From Hymenochaete sp. R1 (lineage: Eukaryota > Basidiomycota > Agaricomycetes > Hymenochaetales > Hymenochaetaceae), in the NCBI GenBank assembly GCA_019400425.1, contig JAFREE010000266.1:1-20802 (forward strand): DNA of 20,802 nucleotides, written 5' to 3'. Below the pieces are notes generated by a model. The model saw only the letters and a list, made by a program, of their open reading frames with translations. It made no database searches and was not told the origin of the DNA. The position numbers were made by a program, and so were the translations under genes. Shown piece after piece: positions 10,749 to 20,727 of this stretch (positions within the stretch are counted from its first letter, which is position 1; each line of letters begins with the position of its first letter).

Positions 10749-12059
10749 CCTTCGTTCCTCCCAGATCTCATCTCACACCCATCCTAAGCGGAGCTCCATC
10801 CTTTTCGGACGGACGTCGATCGCCTCGAAAAACCTCGTTCTCGGACTCTTCTTCACCAAAAAATACAGCGACAGTATCATTTCGTTCAGACGACAAAGTC
10901 CAACGGGGAAAAAAAGAAGAACACCAATCAAAGCCAACTTGTGAAACGCTCCCAAGCTAAACTACATCAAGCAACGAGACATCAGCCAACCAACCAACAC
11001 ACAAAAAGAAATTGCCTCCGTCACGCCCCATCGAGCGCGCGCTCTTTTTGACCCGTATTTGAAAAAAAAATGCGGCGAATGGATCGATGTTCTCGAACCT
11101 TTCCATCCGCTTTCAGCCACTTTTCCCATGACGACCTGCCGATGTCCCTAGGCCTCTCTCCCCTCTCAAGGGGACTCAAGGGAGCTGTACGATAGCGAAA
11201 AGCTGTACCTGTCCCTGTCGTACACTAGTGCAGCTTGAAGCCTAGCCGTTATCGCGCGCCCAATGGAGTGCCATGAGCGAGTCCGGACATTCTGACACCG
11301 GTCTTGCCCCGCCTCGCCCCTCTAGAACCAACATTAATATCAATCGTCGAAGCGCCATATAGGACAGGAGGATCCAACAGATCGATCCAACCCGGTGCAC
11401 TAGTTTGATCGTCTGTCTGATTTCCTGATTTTCATCCGTATCACTATTCATTCAATTTCATTCACTCAAAAGCGCCCATACATATATAGTACAGTATATG
11501 GTATGGCACTGGCAGCCTCGCGGCTATCCCCCGAGCATGCTTGTCAAAATGCTCACTCCTTCGCGCATGCATAGAGTCGGCCATTCAATCGAAACGACGT
11601 GTCTCAGCTCGTCTCACGGGAAACAGAAACAAGAAACAAGAACCTATTCAACAGGAGCACGAGCCCCAGCCCTCGATCCGCTCTTCTAGCCTCTTCAAGA
11701 AAACCTAGAACAACAAACCCCAAAGAGACTTCACTCCCGCTCTCCCGCTCCCGCAACAAGCAAAGCCTCTTCGAACAGTTTCACGACCTCCGATCGATTC
11801 TCAACCCGACTCTCCACCAAAGTCGGCTCGGCCCAGTCTTTACCATATGGGCTTCGGTCTCAAACTTCATCAGGACTAGTACCAGTACCAGTACTTTCAA
11901 ATTTCAACGTAACACCATCTCAAAACAACGCCATTCAACAATCTTCTCGGAAGTCGAAACTCCATTTCGGTCCGATCTTGCACGTCTCTGGTCGTGCTTT
12001 CTTCTAAGTATGCGGTCGATCCGGGAAAAAGCTAAAGCGAAGTTACTCACCTCTGGGCC

Positions 12060-12084
12060 GGGATCCCGGAAGTTCCGGGATTCC
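12060..12084. repeat. Near-perfect 12-bp inverted repeat around GGAAGTTCC
   Basis: The arms GGGATCCCGGAA (12060-12071) and TTCCGGGATTCC (12073-12084) are complementary at 11 of 12 positions around a single central G. As single-stranded DNA or RNA it could fold only with the innermost pairs open. As duplex DNA it is a large dyad site. It sits in the middle of the divergent intergenic region. Confidence 0.45.
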
Positions 12085-12183
12085 CGGAGCTTTCTTCCTC
12101 GGTCCTGTCAGTGTCCTGGGCCTGGATTATGGCAGTAAGCGGTCGATCTTTGCCGTATTTGGTGGAAATTTCAATTAAAGAAC

Positions 12184-12206
12184 GCCGATGCCGATGCCGA
12201 TGCCGA
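12184..12206 (+). repeat. Short tandem repeat (GCCGAT), about four copies
   Basis: The unit GCCGAT occurs three times in full, with a fourth copy diverging at its last base. It is followed by related GTCGGTGCCGG sequence. It is a microsatellite-like array in non-coding DNA. Confidence 0.8.
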
Positions 12207-12778
12207 GTCTGTGCGGACGGCGTCGGTGCCGGCTACTCGGCTACTCCAAGTACGCTCGTTCGATCGTTCGATTGGGTGGGTGTTCGACGTCCGGGGGTCC
12301 GACTTTTTCGTTCAACATTAATACGGTACGTGGATTCCTCCTCCCTTCTCTGAAAAACCAAACCCTGCTCTCTCAGAAGGTTTTTGTAGCTAACTTAAGC
12401 AGAGCCTGGCCTGGCCGACCTAGCAAAAGCGGCGGGTCCACTTCCCGGACCTGTCGACCCCTTCGCACCCTCCACGCAACATCTTTTATTCTACTTTTTT
12501 GAACAAAAGAATCAACGCTCCTACAGCTCCTACAGCCGAAAGACGAAGACAAAGAGGAAGAAACACCAGTACTTCAAGTCGATTCGATGGCGCACACGAC
12601 TTCGACTTCGACTAGCACGACGTCGATACACCCCCCACCCTCGTTCCTTACGCTTGATAAATGAAAAATAAAGAACTCACACTCACCTCACATCCCCTCT
12701 CGGACGAGTAAAATCCAGATGAGTTTGAGTCGGTATCCACAGTATCCACGTAACCGTATCCAGCTACCCAACTCCAGA

Positions 12779-12791
12779 GGGGGGGGGGGGG
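12779..12791 (+). repeat. G13 homopolymer
   Basis: Thirteen consecutive G residues on the + strand within the divergent intergenic region. The run could form G-quadruplex-like structures and is also a place where assembly length is unreliable. Confidence 0.85.
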
Positions 12792-13214
12792 CAGTGCATA
12801 GCGCATCCTGCGCATCCGACGAAAGGGAGCGGGCGCGGCGCAAGGCGCGCATTCCCCTTCCCTTCCCTTCGCATACCCGACGTCGGCCCCTGACAATATT
12901 AATGGATAACGACTTTTTGCACCGCCACACACGTTTGCTATTCTCCGAGAGTACTTGTATTAGCAGTCGAGTTGGTACTCTGTACATAGGGCACAGGACT
13001 GGCTTTGGAACTGGTACCGCCTGCAGGCTGCTCTCCCCACCCTCCTCTCCTCGCTCGTGAAATGCTTCTTGACTTCAGTGTTGATATGCAGAACGTCAAG
13101 GATGATATCGACGTGTGTCGTTCCGAAGACTCGGAGCCGTGCAAAAAGCTCGAAAGCTGAGCTTAGCTTGTACATACTGGCGTGTATGTGCGAGAAAGCT
13201 GGGCCTGGCCTCCT

Positions 13215-13230
13215 ACACATGTACATGTGT
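13215..13230. repeat. 16-bp perfect palindrome ACACATGTACATGTGT
   Basis: The 16 bases equal their own reverse complement. It is the longest perfect palindrome I noticed in the window. It lies about 2.4 kb upstream of the reductase start codon and 3.3 kb upstream of the synthase start codon. Its function is unknown; a dimeric DNA-binding protein site is a natural hypothesis. Confidence 0.5.
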
Positions 13231-13355
13231 TGTCCGCTCCCAGGCGGCGCTCGTTGGCCGTTGGGTAGCACTCCGCTTTTCGTCGACGCCGTTGCCGATA
13301 TCTCAGCGCCAACTTGAACTCCAACCGCACCCGGTCGCGATCAAATTCAAAGAGA

Positions 13356-13370
13356 GGGGGGGGGGGGGGG
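13356..13370 (+). repeat. G15 homopolymer
   Basis: Fifteen consecutive G residues on the + strand, immediately after AGAGA. It is the second long G-run in this intergenic region and has the same strand polarity as the first. Confidence 0.85.
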
Positions 13371-13445
13371 ATCCCTCGGCGCTCACCGTCCCCGTTCCCG
13401 TTCCCCGTTCCCGACGCCCGACGTGCAGACGCATATGCTCGCCCT

Positions 13446-13467
13446 CGCCTCGCCTCGCCTCGCCTCG
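13446..13467 (+). repeat. Pentanucleotide repeat (CGCCT), four copies
   Basis: Four tandem CGCCT units precede a TCGTCGTCG tail. It is a microsatellite-like tract in the intergenic region with no coding context. Confidence 0.75.
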
Positions 13468-13805
13468 TCGTCGTTGTCCCTCAATTTCGATTTCGGTACC
13501 TCACGAATCGAAAGTCGAAGGACGCACTGGCAACCTGGTGACAACGACTCACTGACACGATACGACACGACACAACCGCCAGCGTCAGCGTCGAGTTCAG
13601 AAAACTCTTACCCATCGAAATGTTATTCTTTTAGCTTTTCCTGGAGGAATTCCTGGCAGGACGAGACTCAAGACCGAGGTTGGCGCTGACGGTTCTTGTT
13701 GGGGGCCAGTCGCCGGTCACCAGTCACTAGTCACTGGCACAGTACGGCGCGAGACGTGGGACGTGGACCCGGCGAGAGGGAAGGAGCGAGAGACGTCTCC
13801 AACCA

Positions 13806-13822
13806 CTCACGCAACGCGTGAG
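13806..13822. repeat. Hairpin CTCACGC-AAC-GCGTGAG
   Basis: Perfect 7-base arms flank a 3-base loop. It lies 16 bases before the 14-bp palindrome at 13839, so two dyads cluster within 50 bp. Confidence 0.4.
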
Positions 13823-13838
13823 GTAAGGTGAAGTACAT

Positions 13839-13852
13839 GCATGCGCGCATGC
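13839..13852. repeat. 14-bp perfect palindrome GCATGCGCGCATGC
   Basis: The sequence equals its own reverse complement and has an alternating purine-pyrimidine core, which in principle favours Z-DNA. It sits beside another hairpin in the divergent intergenic region. Function is unknown. Confidence 0.45.
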
Positions 13853-14652
13853 CAGTAGTGCTGGCCCGCCTCCTACCCAGGACGTTGCCTCGCCCACGCA
13901 AGCAAGCCGCGTGTCTTCGGAGCGTCATCGGCGAAAGTCTCTTCTCTCTGTGTGTGATGCGGACGGCGACGGCGATGGCAACAACAACAAGCCCGTCCGT
14001 CATTAGCGGGAGTGTTGGTGGTGGTAGTGCCGCCGGATACGCCCGTAGCGCCCTCACAAGCCCCTCACACAGACACGGTGTTCCAGTGTTTCTTCCGCCC
14101 GTGTTCGTGAAAATGCGGGGCAGGTTCCGAACGAGTTTGAGGTTCAGATTGAGGTTGTGACGAGAGCCCGGTGTGGTGTTGGTGGTTTTCTTTCCGTCCC
14201 GTTACAGTCGCCGGTCGTCGTCCGTCGTCCGTAAGCGAGATGCGTGGCGGGAGTCGGAACGGAAATGGAGGGTGAACACGCTCAGGCTGAACGTTTGAAC
14301 GGAGACGAGAGGTGATTGCAAGAGGCGAAATGAAGTCAAGTCAGACGAGTTGTTTTGGTCGAGGGGAGATTCAGAGTGAATCCGAATCCATTGGTCTCCG
14401 AGCGCGGGTAATCAGAGCTTGTCGTGTGAGTGTACAGGAGTGTATTTGGGTTGGGATGGATGGTGGAGATAGTGTTGGCTGTGAGCTGGTTGTTGAGTAG
14501 AGCCTCATTTCGCATTGTCTAAACTTACGATATTGAGCGTTCGAGCTTGAAGATGGAGACTGCGTGAAAGCTCGGGTCCGCACAGAAAGCCTACTCTTCC
14601 TGCTGATCAAGACTGAATTTAGTTGGAGAATGGATGCCTCGTTGTCCTATTT

Positions 14653-14666
14653 TATATCATGATATA
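14653..14666. repeat. 14-bp AT-rich palindrome TATATCATGATATA
   Basis: A perfect palindrome within an AT-rich patch, about 960 bp upstream of the reductase ATG. AT-rich palindromes arise more easily by chance than GC-rich ones, so its weight is limited. Confidence 0.35.
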
Positions 14667-14948
14667 TATTTGTCTTTACGTCCCTCTATCGCCACGACAT
14701 TTCCTGTAGGCCTTAACAGTGGAAGAACGAGTAGGATGTCGATTTGCGGCCGCAGAGGAACGTGGGGGAGGGGGAAGGTGGAAGGACGGTAACCGACTGA
14801 GCGGGATAAGCTGCGGACATTGTACTAATGGGATCTGGTATCCTGCGGTTGTCGGGTCAACTCGAGTCTTCTGCTCTCACCACTACCACACCATTTGCAT
14901 TGACTTCAAACGATCTACAGATACAATTATTAGTATCAACGTTTCATG

Positions 14949-15627
14949 GAATAAGAAAGTGGGCAGAGACAGAGAAAGAGAAAGGGAAAGGGAAGAGACG
15001 GGTGCTCTCGGAGATTTACTTGGTATTAGCTAGTCCTTAGACTTGGAACTTGTCTGCGCTCGGCAGCCGACACGAACCACACGCACTCCTCTCTCTCTCT
15101 TCCTCTTCTTCTCATCCCACTTTCATCTCCTTTCTCGCTCTTTGCGCTCTCTTTTATACCCGTCGACGACGAGAGACTTCAGCGACCAACCCACGCAAAC
15201 GACGACACCGCTCAATTTGGGTTTTACAGCGACCCAGCTTAACGGTACCTTTCCATCAGCCCTGTCCACAACCTTCGGCAAAGCTTCCTCATCCCATCGT
15301 CATCGTGTCAGTCGCGCATATTTACTTCCTGCTTGGCTAGTACTGCAGCCACCAGCAGCTGCAACGGCGACGAAGAACATTAATATCGACAGACGGTGTC
15401 GACCTCTCCTCTCGGAGATTTGGTTTTTTGGGGTGATAAAGCTGCGGAAAGCGGAAGAATAGATTTAGGCCGGTGAGTGTGCTGCGTCCTTCCGTCCCTG
15501 ACGCCGAGCTCACCCCTTCTCACTTTTTTTCAGAAAACTTGACTCCTCTTCAGTACCGTTGTTTGCTGCTCACATATAGAGTCGACTCTTGACTTCTATC
15601 GTCTGTCGTCGTGATTGCGAGACGACA
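14949..15627 (+). promoter_or_regulatory. ATG-free leader and proximal promoter of the metalloreductase
   Basis: No ATG occurs in any + strand frame for 679 nt before the reductase start codon; the last one upstream is at 14946. The stretch has a CT-rich tract (about 15086-15150) of the kind found near fungal transcription starts, with TTTTATACCC just after it as a weak TATA-like element. A clear 5'-UTR intron lies at 15473-15533. GATAA occurs at 15435-15439, with another farther upstream at 14805-14809. Iron genes in fungi are often controlled by GATA factors, but these single cores are too short to claim that here. Confidence 0.5.
15473..15533 (+). other. 5'-UTR intron of the metalloreductase gene
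   Basis: A consensus donor GTGAGT at 15473, a CTGAC branch-like element near 15497, a pyrimidine tract ending in seven T and a CAG acceptor at 15533 define a 61-nt intron. Downstream of it an in-frame TAG lies before the coding ATG, so the intron is in the untranslated leader. It shows that the transcript begins upstream of 15473. Confidence 0.75.
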
Positions 15628-18600
15628 ATGAGACCAACGACAGTTCTACGCACTCTCCTTCTCTACACATGTCAACATGTCATCCCATTTGCTTCCGCCC
15701 AGCAATCCACTACATCCACTTCAACGACATCCCTTCAACCCGCAAACCCAACGACGCCCACATACCCCGATACCGTCACCTACCTCACCGCCTTCCTCAC
15801 CATCCACTCCCTCTCCAAGAACTCCTACGCCTACTTCTACCTCCTCTACTTCCTCATCGCCCTCGTCTTCTTCTCCCTCTGCATCGCAACCTGGACACGC
15901 GTCCGGGGCGGGTCGCTCGGCGCGCGATGGCAAAAGTGGGCGCTGAGACGGCGGACATGGAGGAAGAAACACGCGCTGAAGAGGGTACATGAGGAGGCGA
16001 AGAGGAAGAACGTGCCCGTCAGCGCTGTCCACCGACAACCCGTCGCGCTCCCCAGCAATGCGCAGATCCTTAGCGCAACTCTGTTGGTCACTTTTGTTAT
16101 CCTACTCATCTTCGTCGGACCGGACTATATCAACCCAGACTTCAACCTCTTCAACTTCAGCTTTGGCACAACCGGGAGCGGGAACGGTGTGACGAAGCGG
16201 GCGGGGTTGATCGCACCTATCAATGACTTCACGATGAACAGGTTCATCGCACATTACACCATCGACAAAGCGATGTGGACCTCTGCGGCGCGTGCGGGGG
16301 GCATGGCCTTCGCTCTGTATCCGCTGGTTATCATTCTAGCGCTCAAAGCCGCGCCTTTCGCTCTTTTCGCGATTCCGGGTCTCGTAGGCTACGGACACGA
16401 TAAAATGATAAGGCTACACCGATATGTTGGCAGGCTTCTTTGGTTCGTGACGTTTTTGCATGTTGTATTTTGGGTCGTACAAGTCTGTCGACAAAGGAGG
16501 GAAGGGACGGGGCAATTGTTGATTACGCTCGTCTGGCAGTATCAGAAGTTCCGTTTCGCATGGGTGGTGAGCATCATTTATACCTTGGCCTATAGGCGAA
16601 AAGTGACTCTGAAATTGCTCTCCAAGGCTTTTATCTCAATGACCATACTAATGGTCTTCACCTTCGATTTCATCCGAACACCGCACTACGAACTCTTCTA
16701 CGCCGTACACGTCGTATGCACGCCTCTCACTATCATCTTCTCTGCCCTCCATCACCCAGCCCGGAGTGTCTGGTATTGGTGTCTCGCCGCACTCATCCTC
16801 TGGATCGGCGAACGAGCCTGGCGTGCATGTCTATGGATATACATTAACGGTATCTTTTCTATCGGAAAGGCAAGACCGGCGTCGAATAAGAAAAACGGGA
16901 CTTTGCGCCCTTATACTTATGTAGCATCTGGAGCGGGTACGGCAGTAGAGACACCGAGACCGGAGAACGTGCATCGTAATACGCCGTCGAAGGGAAGCGT
17001 CGCGACGCTCATCGACTCGAGGACACCAAGCTATCTTGCGAAGGGACACGACACGGACGCTGGCGAGTCAATGACATTGCACGCACCTGCGCCTCGGCGT
17101 CCAGGAGACACAGACAACGGAATCCGTCTCGTCAGAGCCTCCACCCCGAGCTCGCCAAGCCGTACTGCCAGCCCCTCGTCCCTCTACACCGAGAACGAAG
17201 AATTCTCCTCAACACCCAGGCCAAGCGACATCTTAGATCTAGCCCGTCAACACTCAGGGAACAGCGCACGAGACCTCACGAAAGGCGTTCAACTACAAAT
17301 CGAGACGGTCATCGGCAGCAGGTCGGGAGCCGGCACCCCGTCGTACCCACCTGCAGCGCTCCACCACCAGCGCTCACAAACGCATCTCCATTCATACCCC
17401 CCTATGCCTATGCCCACGCCACTCCAACTGCAAACGCCCGGTGCGGGGCCCGGACCACGGTCAGCCAGCAGCGCGTTCTCCCTCCACCGTTTCCAACGGG
17501 CACCGGAGCCCCAGGTCCCTCAGTACGCACCTCCTCCGGGCTACGCCCACGCGACACTCCTCCCTGGCCGAACCATCCGGCTTCGCCTCACGACGCCTGG
17601 GTACCAAACGTGGGCGCCCGGTCAACATTTCCTGGTACTCATCCCGTCTGTGTCGAAAGTCGCAACGCACCCGTTCACGGTAGCCGGTGTGTGCGATGAG
17701 CAGGCTGCGTTGCGCGCTGCCTCAGCTTCGGGCGTGGACGAAGGGGGGCGTGTACGGACTGCAGAGGCGGGACGGGAGATTGTCCTGATTGTTCGTGCGA
17801 AGAAAGGATGGACGAAGAGACTCTGGGACCTCGTCGCCTCACTTCAGTCTGAAGGCCTCCACTGTCCGCCCGGTGAACTCTCCTCTGGCTCCGTCTCGGG
17901 GTCCCCACCGCCGGAAGGCACCCCAGGCGTCATCCTCCGAACCCTCGTCGACGGGCCTTTCGGCTCATCCTCGAGCACGCGTTGGGGCTCGTACGCGAGC
18001 GTGTTGATCGTCGCTGGGGGATCTGGAGTGAGTTTCGGGATGAGCGTGTTGGAGTATGTATGTCTGTGCATCGCGGGGAGGGATGGCAGGTTTCTTGGTG
18101 GACATCCGGGTGGGTGGGGCGTTGGGCCCAAGGGGGCGTGGGTGACGCAGCGGGTTAGGTTTGTGTGGTTGGTTAGGGAGTATGCGCATATACAGGTATG
18201 AGAGCCTTCGTTCGAACGTCCCTGCTTTATCGGGCATCTGATTTATTTTGATTTTCGGAAGTGGTGTGTTGGTGACCTCCGACGTTGTCTAACCATCGTC
18301 CCCACTGACGCCCTCGAACTCAATATCTTCGTCTCCAACTACAAGCCCCCAAAAGAACTCCTCACATCCCCGATCAGCGCCTTCCCCCGCTCTGACGACG
18401 GCTTCTCTGACATTCACGGCGACGGTGGAGACGACGATGGGTCCGACGGTCTCCTCAAGCCTCCTCTCCCCGCCTTCGCCAACGGCGGCAAATCATCATC
18501 CAACCGCCGGCGCTCCATCTCAGAAGACTCCATTGCCTCCGACATCTCCGTCGACAGCATCGTCGACTCGTATTTCGACGATCTCATCAGCGGCGACGAC

Positions 18601-19756
18601 TCACGGAGCGAAGGGGGAGTAGGTGGTAATGGCAGTGGTGGTGGTGGTGGTGGTAGTGGGGAACATGAATTGGGACACGAGACGTCTGCGCTGGATTATA
18701 CGAACTTTGATGGGGACGACGATACACCGTTGCCATGGGAGGATCGGCTTTCGAGGAAGATCATCAAGGAAGGCAAGTTCAGACGGGCAAAGTCGATGAA
18801 AGTGAAGAAAGCGCTCCGGGCGAAACATGAGCTCGAAGAACGAGTCGTTGCGTCGCATTCTTACGGACATGGACATGGACACGGCAAGTCCCCTTCTGAG
18901 GAATCCTACGTTCCAAGACACCCACACCGATCCTCTACCCGCTCAGACGAACCGCTCCTCGCATACAACAAATCCCCCTCCTCCCCTCCCCACACCACCC
19001 GCTCCCTAAGCCCCCCACCCCCAAGCTCCTTCACCTTCGACCGGCGCTCGACCCCGCCCCCCTCCTTCGGCGCAATGGGCCACGAGCTCCAGCCCGACCA
19101 CGCGTACTCCTCAGGACACAACCCGAACAGACTCTCCGTCTCCTCCACGTCAACGTTCAAACAACCGCTCTCGCCCTCCCGGAGCTCCGTCGCTTCGCTT
19201 CCTCTTTCCCCCTCGTACGGCGCCGGTGGGGGCGGCCTCCCGACGCGCGCGAGCACTCCCCAGCATCAACGCGACGGCGCCGTCTTACGCTGGCTCGAGC
19301 CGGAGCGGGGGGCGCTAAAGGATCGGGACCGTGGGGAGGGTGGGGCGGGACGAGCGGGCGGGGCGTTTGGACTTGCGTTGAACGCGCAGGAGGTGAGGGA
19401 CTTGCAGATCGTGTCGGAGTGGGCGAGGCCTGGGAAACCGAAACTGGGACGGATATTGTCAGATGAAGTGGAGGCGGCGAAGGGGCGGGTGGCCGTTGCT
19501 TGTGAGTTTCGAAATCCCCACTTCCGTTCTTATGTTTTACGACCTTTTTCCTCGATTTTCGAGTCATCCTTTGTTTTCTGGATGCTTTGGTTGATTGGCT
19601 GACTAAACAAATCTCATTTTATTCGTAGGCTGCGGACCGACCTCGCTCAACGCACTCATGCGGAAACACATCGCAGAGCAGATCGACCCCTCGCGTGTGG
19701 CCAAAGGCGACCTGCGCGGGTCAATCGATTTCATTTCTGAGGACTTTGAGTATTGA
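15628..19756 (+). CDS. FRE-family ferric/cupric reductase (plasma-membrane flavocytochrome), about 1291 residues
   Basis: This flavocytochrome should carry electrons from cytosolic NADPH through FAD and haem to extracellular Fe(III) or Cu(II), preparing metal for uptake. Exons are 15628-16566, 16627-18195, 18262-19501 and 19629-19756. The 66-nt and 127-nt introns are required to reach the conserved ends (AHIQ/WCVGDL and VACCGP). The ATG at 15628 is the first after an in-frame TAG. Visible in order are a signal peptide ending about ASAQQ, about seven membrane segments, and bis-haem histidine pairs H264/H278 (LHRYVGRLLWF, LHVVFW) and H341/H355 (YAVHVV, ALHH). The FAD motif is HPFTVAG (H661), the NADPH motif VAGGSGVS (775-782), and the terminal motif CCGPTS, ending SEDFEY. 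Two large disordered inserts are unusual: about 392-615 between the membrane and FAD domains, and about 865-1207 within the NADPH domain, including a Gly-rich run and GHGHGHG. Typical family members are much shorter. Metal specificity cannot be read from sequence; the GGSGVS and CCGP motifs and neighbours fit FRE better than a NOX. Confidence 0.92.
16567..16626 (+). other. Stop-free 60-nt intron in the metalloreductase
   Basis: A GTGAGC donor at 16567 and a CCAAG acceptor at 16626 bound exactly 60 nt with no in-frame stop, and a GTGACTCTGA branch-like element lies inside. Removing it joins FRFAWV to AFISMTILMVF, which fits the family layout of a membrane helix directly after the KF-x-WV motif. 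Keeping it inserts a basic 20-residue segment (for example AYRRKVTLKLL) between haem-bearing helices. I favour splicing, but sequence alone allows both products. Confidence 0.7.
18862..18885 (+). repeat. Gly-His repeat (GH)3 in the reductase insert
   Basis: Three tandem GGA-CAT/CAC codon pairs encode YGHGHGHG at residues 1037-1044, in the predicted disordered cytosolic insert. Alternating His residues can bind transition metals; in a metalloreductase this is suggestive, but it may be plain low complexity. Confidence 0.7.
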
Positions 19757-20727
19757 GAGTCGAGTCGACGGGACGGTACTGTCTCGGCCACTTCCATCAA
19801 CATGTTTTAGGTTTCAAGTTTTCATTACTTCGGACCCTCCTTTATCGTTTCTCATACGGGGTCTCGCTCTTTCTCATTAGCATTCATGTCCGTACAACTC
19901 CATCGTCGCCAACCACCCACCTACTCCGGCCTTTCATTCTCATCTCTTTTTTTCCTGCACCACCCTCACGTAAAGTATATAGACGCAAGCATATCCATAA
20001 CCCCACCTATATCCATCCCTTCCTTTTTGCCTCCTCTTTCTTGTGGACATTTTCTTGAACTTTATCTCCTGACATCTCGCACATTAACGACCCTCCCTTC
20101 CGCCAGTCACTCTTTTCTCCCCTTCATCGATTGACCTCCTCAAGAACCCCCCCCCCCCCCCCTCATCGGCCCTCTCTCCGGCCTTCCGGCCACGATTTCT
20201 ACTTCTTCTTTCGACCAGTCAATAACGGATTGTTGAGTTGACGACCCTTTTTTTCGTGCTTTGCGTAAGATCCCCCTCCCTCCTTAGTTTACCTTTGCCA
20301 AAGAGAATAACTGTATTTGGTAGAATCGTTCTGTTACTTGCTTTTCGCTTTTTCTTTCTTTCTGGAAGAGGTGGAGCGGTGCGAACTTGCAGTCTGAGTC
20401 TGAATCCCGGTGTTCAAGGCACCTCCCGCTCGAAGTTGAAGTTGAATGTTTACTTGTTCAAGTCGTGGATTCCGCGCGCCCATTCTGTGTTTTTACGAGA
20501 GTCATGTCGTAAGCTTATATGCACCTCGCTATAACGCTTTTTTCAAGACTCAGTTTCAACCTTGAACAATAATCTCACGTTGCCGGCTAAGCCAAGAAAA
20601 TTGCGAAGACTACTCGTCTTAAAATTTTGTGAACAAATTTGCAAAGCAGGACAGTTGAAAGTTTCTAGGAAAACGGAGGGATACAGCAGATGCTCCCGCC
20701 GACCAACGTAGAATAAAATGTACTTGT
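19757..20727 (+). other. 3' flank of the metalloreductase, no gene seen
   Basis: The stretch is CT-rich, with open frames but no recognisable protein. It should contain the reductase 3' UTR. The only clear AATAAA on the + strand is at 20712-20717, about 950 bp past the stop, and need not belong to this gene. A C16 run is listed separately. Confidence 0.5.
20147..20162 (+). repeat. C16 homopolymer
   Basis: Sixteen consecutive C residues about 390 bp after the reductase stop codon. Together with the G-runs elsewhere, it shows that long G/C homopolymers recur in this DNA. Confidence 0.85.

Larger units (their letters stand above)
10473..14948. other. 4.5 kb core of a divergent intergenic region, no supported gene
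   Basis: I see no convincing gene here. Open frames occur, the longest 179 codons on + at 11599-12138. They are Ser/Arg/Pro-rich, lack domains, and cannot be extended by plausible splicing. The stretch at about 10600-10960 has mildly protein-like Ser-rich frames on the + strand, but two frames compete and neither has a clean start or splice pattern. The region carries short tandem repeats, G-runs, several perfect palindromes and hairpins, listed separately. It lies upstream of both divergent genes, so it may hold distal regulatory DNA or an unannotated non-coding RNA. Confidence 0.5.

Noticed and set aside
10600..10960. Ser-rich + strand frames resembling a disordered protein
   Set aside because: Two overlapping frames compete, the only nearby ATG frame stops after about 19 codons, and no splice combination gave a clean product.
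11599..12138. 179-codon + strand ORF in the intergenic region
   Set aside because: Ser/Arg-rich, no domain, no supporting splice sites or conserved start; typical of chance ORFs in CT-rich DNA.
13715..13740. Apparent palindrome CCAGTCACTAGTCACTGG
   Set aside because: It fails at two symmetric positions and consists of short GTCAC/AGTCACT direct repeats, so it is not a true palindrome.
13828..14160. 110-codon + strand ORF with a Gly/Ser stretch
   Set aside because: Biased composition from surrounding repeats; no recognisable motif or gene structure.
15589..15627. Upstream start of the metalloreductase
   Set aside because: The codon at 15589 is TTG; the first ATG after the in-frame TAG is at 15628 and gives a plausible signal peptide.
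15628..19756. NADPH oxidase (NOX) identity for the flavocytochrome
   Set aside because: The GGSGVS and CCGPTS motifs, N-terminal signal peptide and extra membrane segments fit the FRE metalloreductase family better; NOX proteins are shorter and lack this N-terminus.
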